Assembly (NCBI GenBank): GCA_003313425.1
Contig: NHZP01000014.1
Span: forward strand, 496,001-560,000
Source: Pseudopyrenochaeta lycopersici
Taxonomy: Eukaryota; Ascomycota; Dothideomycetes; Pleosporales; Pseudopyrenochaetaceae
Direction of reading: 5' to 3'
Length of the DNA stretch: 64,000 nt
Under the pieces are notes generated by a model. It did no database searches. It was not told where the DNA came from and saw nothing but the letters and a program-made list of their open reading frames with translations. Of this stretch, positions 55,917 through 64,000 are shown piece by piece. Positions within the stretch are counted from its first letter, which is position 1. Each line of letters begins with the position of its first letter. The position numbers and the translations under genes are program-made.

Positions 55917-56845
55917 CTAATATCTCCTCCGGTCGTCGCGGTCATATCTATCGTCACGCTCATATCTGTCATATCGGTCGTCTCTCTTCCGATCACTTCC
56001 TCGGTCATCACCATATTCCTCCTCCCACTCTTGGTCCTTCTCTTCTCTCTTTCTCCTTCTGTCATCCCAATACTCTGAAGCCTCCCTCGCACCAACCCCG
56101 CCTACAATCGCCCCAACAATTGTAGCAACTGTATCGTACTTCTTACCTTTACCCGCTTGATTGCCAGCTATGCCGCCGACTAGCGCTCCGCCCACGGTTG
56201 CTATGATGCGGTGTTGTTTGTCTCTTGACCGCGACCGCGTCCGTAGCTTCTGGGAGTCGCGGTCGTGTTTTTCAGATCGCGGCGGTGACCATGAGGAACG
56301 TCGTCGTTGGTGTGTAGGCCGCTCGCGATCGTAGTTTCGCAGTTGGGGTTGCTGATATGCCTATTCACGGTGAGTGCGTCTTCAGTCTCGGGATCTTCAA
56401 GCTTCAACCCACTGCTACGGAATTGCGCGAATTATTAAAGTCGTCGCGACCGCGAGGCACTTCTGTCCCAGCATCTGAAGCCCTGTAGTAAGAGCGATCG
56501 TCCTCGTAGTACCGCTCGTCGGTTCCGGGTCGATAATCGCGCTCCTGTCTTCCATCAGAGGAATACATAATTGCGTTTTGTTCGTAACGACTATTCTCGG
56601 GGTAGTATCCCTTGTCAGGATGCTGCGATGGACGCTGTTGATGCTGTTGTTGCTGGAGTTGTTTGCGTTTGGCCTTTGGTATCGCTGGAAGATGTTCGTA
56701 CACTCTATCGTGGTATTTGTCTGCGAATTTATCGACGCCTTCAAATCCAAGCTCCTGTTTGGTAGAGAGCAACGTCAGCAAGGGAATCCTTGGTCTTTTG
56801 GACGATCGGATTGAAGCGCACCACGAGCTCTTCATAGCCTGCCAT
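55917..56845 (-). CDS. Glycine-zipper (2TM) protein with Arg/Asp-rich tail
   Basis: Proposed exons on the minus strand: 56825-56845, 56419-56754 and 55917-56360, giving 266 residues. The donor of exon 1 could also be 3 bp further (56822), and the exact N-terminus is uncertain. Exon 2 holds ELGFEGVDKFADKYHDRVYEHL, a Gln-rich run and Tyr/Arg/Asp-rich disorder. Exon 3 joins RNS to AYQQPQL and leads to GGALVGGIAGNQAG and TIVGAIVGGVGAREA, paired GxxxG glycine-zipper helices. The C-terminus is a repetitive DDRYDRYERDDRYDR tail. Fungal proteins of this layout are common and uncharacterised; membrane association through the zipper is inferred. Confidence 0.7.
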
Positions 56846-57258
56846 TGGATCCTTGTCGTCGCGTGCGTGCAATTGCCTTCCGAGCGTTCCGTGCGGATCT
56901 AACTTCCGTGCGGATACGCGGATGGCGATAATTGCTTGTGCGTCCTTGTGCGTCTTACTACTGCTTGCTAACTGGCGCGGTCACTCTTAACCACCTGGGT
57001 TTTGCTGGGCGGCAGCTATGACGTACCGGTTCGCTAGGCCTTGAAAGGCTAGACCCAATGATTAGTGTAGCTCGCGCATCAGGGTCGGGACGCTGCCAGG
57101 CCAGGACGCTGCGACTTGGCTGCGGTCACTGCGCAGTGGTTCATGCTCCAGAACCTGATCTGCGGATCGTGCAAAGTCGCCACCCTTGTATATCAAGGAT
57201 CGCTGCAAGTAATCTTCGAATTCCAAGAATTGATTCAGAAATGCTGCCAAGGTGCACC
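56846..57258. other. Intergenic region (divergent)
   Basis: Promoter side of the glycine-zipper gene and upstream of the RNase III-domain pseudogene. No other feature seen. Confidence 0.45.
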
Positions 57259-57832
57259 ATGACCACACTCGTGTATATCGATTCCAAAGCAACCCAGATT
57301 GAAGAATTGACAGGGTACGTTTTCACCGACAATTGCCTTGCCGTGGAAGCTATCCAGATGGCGGCTCCGAAGATCGCAGTCATTTACAACAAAAACTTCA
57401 AAGGCCGCCAAAACAACAAAAGACTTCCTGTCTTGGGTGACGTCGTGCTCGCCAAGATTCTCTGCGATGCCTAGTTCGGTGCTCGAGGCCAAGCTTCCCT
57501 TTCCTGATTGATGAATGCCAAACAGTTCAGGCTGTCCTCTTTCTTTAACGCAGTGGACTGAGGTCCGAAACGATTTGATAACGAACGATGCGCTTGCTCA
57601 GCGGTGATTGACCCTTGACAGAACCATCATCACGGCTCCGAATATTGCAGTGTTTTCGAAAATGATAGTCAGTGCGTTTGAAGCAATCTTCGCAGAGATC
57701 TACCAGGATAGTAGAGACGAAGCTGTTCATAGCGTTATAGAGCATTTGGGCTTCTTCAACCACACCATCCTCACGGTGATGTTTCGCTGCTTATCACCCC
57801 CCTCATTGTGCAATGATGCTTTCATGAATTAA
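57259..57832 (+). pseudogene. Broken RNase III-domain gene
   Basis: The frame from ATG 57259 reads ATQIEELTGYVFTDNCLAVEA, then GRQNNKRLPVLGDVVLAKIL, the position of the RNase III signature (normally NERLEFLGD), but an in-frame TAG at 57472-57474 falls where Trp is expected (CDA-x-FGARG). After a likely intron ending TTTAACGCAG at 57553, the domain resumes as WTEVRNDLITNDALAQR, meets TGA at 57605-57607, and continues IITAPNIAVFSKMIVSAFEAIFAEIYQ...EHLGFFNH. A donor for the intron is also not clear. Two nonsense codons and a lost donor point to a pseudogene. The acidic catalytic residues of the signature appear to be absent even before the breaks. It may alternatively be two assembly errors. Confidence 0.7.
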
Positions 57833-58803
57833 TATGCAACCCTCTAGATCCTACAATGGCTATCTCTGAAATCTGCCATACGCGGCTGATTAGTGTTTTC
57901 CTAGTAAACGGCCGACGCTTGGTTCGGCTCCTCTCTGCGTCTGGCTCCACCGAACGGGGAATCAGACGCAGAGCGGAGATAGTTTCGGGGCGACTCCCCG
58001 TTACCTGGAAAACTCGGGACTCGTCGCGCCTAGTGGAGACTGGACACAGCCGTGCCAACCTGGATTTAAGAACCTGCGCATATGACTCCAGTGGCTTGAG
58101 GTTCCTCATCACGTGTACAGCTTCTAATACTTCGTAGAACGGTGCTCATTGAGCTGCAATCTCTCTGCAACCGCAGTCTGGGTCTCCTTGACTACCGTGG
58201 GGCTTGTTAATATATTTGATTTGATTATGGACTTACACATTCAACTATTGCATCTCGAAGCCGCTCGTTGCACAACTGCGTTAGCTGTGGTTTTGGTGTA
58301 CCTCGACACCTACACACTGACCACTCATCCTTCTCGTTAACTCTCTGTCTTTGATCATTCCTCTGTTTTCACACTCGTTATAGCACCGGAAATCCAATCA
58401 GGTCTTCTATCTCATATCGCATTCTGTCACTCAGATTCGTTTGAATGCCACTCGTTATCAATAATTAATTAGACTAGTATTTGCTCTATAAACACCACAT
58501 ATTGTTAACTTAACAACAGCTTACCCATTCTCGTCGGCTTCCTTCGGATGCAGTGCGGTTGCTATTCGTCTTGACTTGAGCTCTCCTTATAGTGCACACT
58601 AGCCCCGCTTAGTTCGCTGTAGAGATCGGCAGCTAACTTACGGAGTCTGCCAGCGCATCAACAAACTAGCGACCAACATCATCTCGACTCATTCTTACTC
58701 AAGACACTCCACAACCAAACACATCTGAGCATATTTTCACCCGTTCTCCGGGCGGTACGTATCATCTGGCAATTCATAGTTCTCACGATTCACAACTGAG
58801 AAG
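57784..58803. other. Intergenic region with nested inverted repeats
   Basis: Overlaps the 3' end of the broken RNase III gene, then holds the hairpin at 57933-58002 and the PRISE promoter. The 58.3-58.8 kb part is AT-richer with CT-rich stretches near the next ATG. No gene called. Confidence 0.45.
57933..58002. repeat. Nested inverted repeats
   Basis: Arms ctctgcgtctg (57933-57943) and cagacgcagag (57963-57973) form an 11-bp perfect inverted repeat. An overlapping pair aacgggga (57953-57960) and tccccgtt (57995-58002) uses part of the first loop, so two alternative stem-loops are possible. Function unknown. Confidence 0.7.
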
Positions 58804-60089
58804 ATGTCGTCCAATCCTAAGAACCATGCTCTTGTCATCGGCGCGTCGGGCCTTATTGGCTGGTCCGTCGTGAATCAGCTGCTCCAACCTTACCCCTCGC
58901 CGTCGCCGTTTAACAAAGTCACGGCTCTCATCAATAGGCCCTTGAAGTTCGAACATGCTTTCTGGCCTCAAAATGCACCTGGCCAGCCTGAAGTGTCGTT
59001 GGCTTCAGGCGTAAATTTGCTTTGTAATGACGATGAATTTGAAGGCCTGTTAAAAGCTAAAGTATCAGACGTCAAATCGATAAGTCACGTTTACTACTTT
59101 GGTACGTCGTTTTGCCCGGAAATGTGGAGATATGGAGGAGAGCTGACGTCTAAACAGCATTCAAGGAGAATCCTGATTCCGAGAAGGAAGTCGAAATCAA
59201 TGTTGGCATGATGCGCCGCGTTGTACGCGCAGTCAAGCATCTCTCGTCAAATTTCAGGTTCATTGTCTATCCAGGTGGAACAAGAGGCTACGGTATCTAT
59301 CGCCCAGACGGCATCTTCAGCGCTCCTCTAGTCGAGGAAATGGCAGAGCAATTACCAGAAGACTACGCAAAGACGGTGTCTTATCCTCATTATCGTGCAC
59401 TCCTCCGAGCAGAATCTGAAAACGAGGAGTGGTCGTGGTGTGAACTCTGCCCTGACGCAATCATTGGTGTGAGTAGAGCCTAAGGACCACGTATGTATAA
59501 GGCACCCACTGACAATGTCGCTCTTTCTTAGTTCACGCCCAATGGTTCTGGCTTCTCTCTCGCCGGACACTGGGCCGTGTATTTATATGCGTATAAGCTG
59601 GTTCATGGCGAGGGTGCAGAGATACCGTACCCAGGTGTGGCGAAGGGGTATGAGTGTTCATACTCAGAGACGAGCGCCGGAACGTTAGCGAAAGTCGCGA
59701 TACATGCCTCATTGCATCCAGAACAGTTCAAAGAGAGGATCTTCAATGTTGCTGATAGCGCAAAGCCGAGCACAATGAGAGAAATGTGGCCTCAGATCAC
59801 CAATTGGTTTGGGCTCAAGGGTGTCGCACCTCTCCCGCAGTCAAGCCCATCAGATTCAAAACCTAGTGACTTTATCAAGGAGCACGAAGACAAGCTGAAG
59901 GAAGCTGGCGTCAAAGGAGTAGATATTTGGAACGCTGGACAGTTGGACAGCTATGGGTACTGGCTTACTTTTGATCGGCAACTGAGCGTGCAGAGGTTAC
60001 GAGATGCTGGTTTTGAAGAGGAATACAGGCCCCAGGAAGGGTGGTGGGATGCATTTAAGCAATTCAGAGAGGCGGGAATGATCAGATGA
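58804..60089 (+). CDS. PRISE-family (iridoid synthase-like) SDR reductase
   Basis: Three exons: 58804-59101, 59158-59468 and 59532-60089, giving 388 residues. HALVIGASGLIGWSVVNQLL is the dinucleotide-binding motif. SHVYYFAFKENPDSEKEVEINVGMM is rebuilt across intron 1 and resembles the NxxM segment of progesterone 5-beta-reductase/iridoid synthase-like enzymes. YPGGTRGYGIYRP and WSWCELCPDAIIGFTPNGSGFSLAG follow, matching the family R-P-xx-I-G-x-xP layout. These enzymes reduce activated C=C bonds with NADPH in plants and bacteria; fungal members are often called NAD-dependent epimerase or SirQ-like. The cytosolic enzyme's substrate is unknown. Confidence 0.85.
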
Positions 60090-61238
60090 CCGGCTTGGCC
60101 AAATATCCGTGGGGCCTCCAGCCACAGGTCGGGCTATTTAATTTGGTTTTCCAGGTCCCTTTCAAAAGTGAAAACCTAGTCGCCGATTTTTTAAGTGAAA
60201 ACGTGTTCAAGAAAGGGACTGCATAGCACACCCAGAAAAATGCCGCTGCGTAACTTACTACTATAAGCCTAGATTATTTTGTGTCGTTTATTTTGACATT
60301 CTCTCGCTACCTTCAATTTCTTATAACAGATACCAACGAGCTTTGAGAACGAGGCTAGATAGGTTTTTGCTCTAGCAATGCGTTTGAGTCCACACTGCAG
60401 GAGGATTTGTCGTCTCGAAGACCACAGCCAACAAGCAAATATTTGTGCCCGAGGTGTTTTCATGTAAATTGTTTCAACGTGGGCTTGATCCTCCAATTCC
60501 ATGTAAGGTCGTATTTCTCCTCGCAAATTCGAACGTTAGCCGCACGGCTACCCACCAAATGAACTTTTGTGTACAAGAAGCGGTTCGCATGCTTACACTG
60601 TTTTGGTATATAGCATGTACTACTTGTATCCTCTTGATCTTATACATCGCTTATATCAAAAGAATAAATGTTGCTCGAACTTCGAGAATATGGTCTTCCC
60701 AAGTGGTAATTAAACATGGTTATAACGCAGTGGTGGCTGAATATATGCAAAAATTTGCAGTCATAACCAAGAAGCTCTCGCAGTACAGCTGTATCCATTG
60801 GTTTTTTGACATAGTGAATCTTGGGTAAACTATGGAACTATCCGAACAAAGCTATTGTGACCACAGCAGACACTTGGGCCAACTTCACCAACAATGTCTG
60901 AACTGCTCAGAGCACATGACCCTTTCTTCACTATGGAAGCCAGAATTATTGTGAGCGGACTTGGTATAAGTGAAATACTACTGGCTTTCTGAATATTGAT
61001 CAAAGTGAACTCACAGATTTAGCTTACCTCTTAGACTAAAGTCGCACGAAAAGCCTTCCCACATTCATTCTTTTCCTCCACTATTTCGTTTAGTTTCAAC
61101 CCTTTTGTCCAGAACAAATCTTGATTCAACTACACGAAAACCGCCAGAAAGCCCTATCCATCACACATACAACGACTACGCCGCTTTTTGTTCAACCCAC
61201 TCATACAAAGACTTGGTTTTCAGCGTCAGAGCTTAAAT
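60090..61238. other. Intergenic region
   Basis: Only weak open frames (for example 60445-60828 plus, with one hydrophobic stretch but no domain). The 61030-61230 part is the probable promoter and CT-rich leader of the next gene. Confidence 0.4.
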
Positions 61239-63080
61239 ATGTCTCACCTAAACCTCCAGCCTTCCGCTAATACTTCTCCGGATGCAGAACTCGGACTCGA
61301 TAATCTCGACTTCGATCTTATGCCAGATGAATCTTTTGCAATTTTAGTCGACGCTGCCGATATTCCGGAATCTATTGCAGTCGATTTCATCGCCCCTGAG
61401 CCTAGCGCAGAGTCCGGCCAACACTTGGACGATGACAATGAATCCGATGTAGAAATAGACATATTCAACTCGAACTTCCCATCCATCGGCCAGTTCTACC
61501 AACGGCAGGCATTAGATGGGAATCATTCCTCTCACTCGCGTCCACATATTCCGTACAGTAATATTGTATCGCGGTTTCGTGCAACCGGGATGGAAGAACC
61601 TGAGGATGAAAATGACTCGCTCTATGGCTCAGATGTGGAGTTCCATTTTGATCTCATCAAAACAAACTTTCCTTCCATCGGGATACCTGCTCAACGGCAG
61701 GCTTTGCAGGAGCAGTCAACTGGGTTACCTCAGGCTCGAGGCCATGTTGAAGTGAATGATGCCGAAGGAACTTCTGTTGCTCCAACAGCGGCTCCACAAA
61801 AGCGCAAGCGGAAGAACATTCGTGAAGAGGGCGCAGATGGGTCTATGGACGTACCGATTGCCAAATGCCCTAGATTCACTGACTTTGCTGGGGTACCTCA
61901 AGAGCCTCTTTATGATGTATCCCATTCTCCTCAGCAGTCCCAGAAAGTTCATGTCCCTTCCTGGTTGAATCAGTGTGATATTGCTCCCGAACCGCATTAC
62001 ACATGGCGAATTGAGGCCCCCCAGCCAAATCAGGAGGTTCCAGACATACGAGGGGCTGAAAACTCAGACGGTACCGCATCTATTGCACAAAACACCGCAG
62101 GTCAATTGCAATTTGCGGATCATGCACAAGCTCGGCAGGCTGCTGCTCAACGGAACGTTCGATACGATTGGCAGTCACCTCAAAATGATGACAGCATTCC
62201 ACGCAATGCTGAACACAGAGCTCACTATGTTAGACTGCTGGTTCAAGCATTCAAAGACGTTTCCAATTGCATAGATTCCGCAGATTCTGAGTACTTTCAT
62301 GACCATTGGGAGTCGCTCGAGGATGGTAAATCCATCTACACGGCAGAGCAAATAGAGACTATCTGCTGGCAGCTAGTCGCTATAGCTGAGTCTCTGCATA
62401 CGCATGGCCCACGTAGTCTCGACATATACGATGAGACTAAGCTGAGAAATGCTTACCAGTATCGTCGTTTAAAGTTTTCGGAGCGCATTACGCATATGTG
62501 CACATTGCTTCAGCTGTCGAAAGCGCGCTGTGAAACTCTGCTGAAATTCGATGGCCTGCACCTGTTCGTCGCGACGCCGAAAAAGTTGATCATACAGACT
62601 CGTGGGAACAAGAAGCAAAACAGCAATCGGAAAGACACGCTCGCTGCTGGACGCCAGGCAAAGTATGGCAATACGGCACCCTGCCATGACTCTGATGACG
62701 AGAGCTTCGAGAAGGAAGATGATGATGAATCCCCACCTGCTCAGTTTCAGCCTACCATTCATCCGCTCTCCAATCTTGGAGTACCTTCCCTAGTCAACAT
62801 CCCAGATTCTCATGATCCCTTCCTCGATTCGATAACCCAGTGGTCTTATCCAGCACATATAGGTCTTCTGCCGGTAGGTCCTCCGCCTCCTCAGCCCACG
62901 ACGTTCCCTACCGCAGTCCCAGCAGAAGCCTTAAATATAACAGGCCAGCAATTTAGAGCTAACACACTGGAGCCCTTCATCACACTGAGGCATTTGGGGA
63001 GCGCGGTTGATAATTCAGAACTCCCAGAAATGCGACCATCCGAGGACCAAGGTTTTGAAGACACAGAGCTTGGTGGGTGA
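61239..63080 (+). CDS. Hypothetical acidic protein with internal duplication
   Basis: A single exon of 613 residues from ATG 61239 (the upstream open frame has no ATG). Not assigned to a named family. The N-terminus is acidic and disordered and holds two copies of a ~28-residue unit: ESDVEIDIFNSNFPSIGQFY with QRQALDGN, and GSDVEFHFDLIKTNFPSIGI with AQRQALQE. A basic patch (QKRKRKNIREE) near residue 205 could be a nuclear signal. A compact C-terminal region (about residues 350-480) looks folded: YFHDHWESLEDGKSIYTAEQ, then TICWQLVAIAESLHTHGPRS, then FSERITHMCTLLQLSKARCE. I associate this region with a lineage-specific fungal family of unknown role. Acidic (DDDES) and Pro-rich segments end the protein. 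Confidence 0.75.
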   Translation: MSHLNLQPSANTSPDAELGLDNLDFDLMPDESFAILVDAADIPESIAVDFIAPEPSAESGQHLDDDNESDVEIDIFNSNFPSIGQFYQRQALDGNHSSHSRPHIPYSNIVSRFRATGMEEPEDENDSLYGSDVEFHFDLIKTNFPSIGIPAQRQALQEQSTGLPQARGHVEVNDAEGTSVAPTAAPQKRKRKNIREEGADGSMDVPIAKCPRFTDFAGVPQEPLYDVSHSPQQSQKVHVPSWLNQCDIAPEPHYTWRIEAPQPNQEVPDIRGAENSDGTASIAQNTAGQLQFADHAQARQAAAQRNVRYDWQSPQNDDSIPRNAEHRAHYVRLLVQAFKDVSNCIDSADSEYFHDHWESLEDGKSIYTAEQIETICWQLVAIAESLHTHGPRSLDIYDETKLRNAYQYRRLKFSERITHMCTLLQLSKARCETLLKFDGLHLFVATPKKLIIQTRGNKKQNSNRKDTLAAGRQAKYGNTAPCHDSDDESFEKEDDDESPPAQFQPTIHPLSNLGVPSLVNIPDSHDPFLDSITQWSYPAHIGLLPVGPPPPQPTTFPTAVPAEALNITGQQFRANTLEPFITLRHLGSAVDNSELPEMRPSEDQGFEDTELGG

Positions 63081-64000
63081 GCTGAAAATTGCTATGGATT
63101 GCCATGCAGGCTTCGGATCCTTCATGTATCAATTGTAGGTTATGAAGGAGTATTATAGATTGTTATTCCTTTTTCAATTACGAAGTATACTTTGCGCGGC
63201 CGAGACATGAATGTAGTCCATAGAAGCTGTGAGCCTAAGAGGGCCGAATAGAGGCGATAATTTTTATAAGACCACAGAAGTCTTTCACGACACTGTTCAA
63301 TGTGATCTCCTGGGTAATCCGCTAGCCAAAACAACAAAGGTAGTGTTCTTCTTTATCTCTAACGTGCATCCACTCGTAATTGGATAACCGCCGGAACGGA
63401 ACAGACCCTGACTAGGTACTTTAACTCTAAAGCAGCTGAAAATTTACACATATCTTTATTATTTCGATCTTGCCTTTGATAAATTTGCTGAGATAATCCT
63501 TAAACCCTTATGATTACGCTGATGCGAAAAGGACGTTCGCATACACGCCTGCCTGCTTGATCCGCGAAAAGCCCGTCTTCATAGCAAACGCAAACATTAT
63601 TCCACACAAGGGCCACCACTGTGTTTATACTACTGTCCCACTTATAGGTACTTTCAAATAGCCTTACAAGTAGAGAAGTAATGCTAAGGAGTCCTAATCA
63701 GCTGTCAGGCTGTGAGGCGCGATTGAATAATTGCAGCGCCCTAGTCGACACATCCACTCATAGGATTTACCAATGCTAGCTTTCATAATTTGCCATTTAC
63801 TAATAACCGAGCGGGTGTACTTATGGTTGTGCAAATTCTTATCAAGGGCGCCACCTTAAGCCCCACAGATTTGCCATCAAATATACCCTTGGCTCCTCCC
63901 AGTCAAAGACCTCGCCTCTGGTAGATTCGCCCCCACAGGGCGTCCGGTGCAAAGTTCTGCCTACCTCTCCCTAGTGGTGGTTATTTGCCCGCTTTCTCAA
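63081..64000. other. Terminal intergenic region
   Basis: No gene supported up to the window end. Frames are short and there is no recognisable RNA or repeat. Confidence 0.45.

Noticed and set aside
57822..58137. Opposed open frames around the inverted repeats
   Set aside because: Symmetry of the inverted repeats keeps both strands open; no protein pattern, and tRNA-like folding was considered but no B-box-like sequence fits.
60445..60828. 127-codon frame with one hydrophobic stretch
   Set aside because: Hydrophobic run alone is weak; no family pattern, poor start context, AT-rich surroundings.

Overview
The window is nuclear DNA of a filamentous ascomycete. Nearly all genes carry short spliceosomal introns (about 45-90 nt, GT-AG, CTRAC-type branch sites). 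Gene content points to Dothideomycetes, most likely Pleosporales: a carbohydrate-esterase-9-like amidohydrolase, a UstYa-type peptide cluster, cutinase, a JEN-type transporter and CFEM-like surface protein. Species cannot be named from sequence alone. No tRNA, rRNA, CRISPR array or intact transposon was seen.

Layout. 0-4 kb: the end of a YtcJ-like amidohydrolase, a fungal nicotianamine synthase, and a CFEM-like membrane protein. 6-13 kb: a hypothetical Ser/Pro-rich protein, a secreted HExxHxxGxxD metalloprotease, and an AIM9-like mitochondrial phosphotransferase-fold protein. 13.3-18.7 kb: the most interesting locus, a compact cluster of the ribosomally made, post-translationally modified peptide (RiPP) type. 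It has two membrane-anchored UstYa-family proteins (each with two HxxHC motifs) and a secreted precursor whose near-identical repeats are separated by Kex2 KR sites. Each internal repeat sits in its own 69-nt symmetric exon. 19.8-31.7 kb: a large two-TM glycoprotein, a membrane-anchored amidohydrolase, a mitochondrial GHITM/Bax-inhibitor-like protein, a methyltransferase, and a JEN-type monocarboxylate transporter. 34-40 kb: secreted or degradative enzymes, namely a frameshifted bicupin, a cutinase and a GH3 glycosidase. 40-46 kb: a BTB protein, an enoyl-CoA hydratase, an NmrA-like protein and a P450. 46.7-57 kb: housekeeping genes, namely an ERCC6L2-like SNF2 ATPase head-to-head with exosome subunit RRP41, a two-cNBD/F-box/LRR protein, and a glycine-zipper protein. 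57-64 kb: a broken RNase III-domain gene, a PRISE-type reductase and a hypothetical protein with an internal duplication.

How they work together: the precursor enters the secretory pathway, Kex2 cuts it at KR sites, and the two UstYa-type oxidases are the expected tailoring enzymes. The final product cannot be deduced. The other genes look independent of one another. All exon coordinates come from reading splice signals and frame continuity by eye; no RNA evidence or database search was available.
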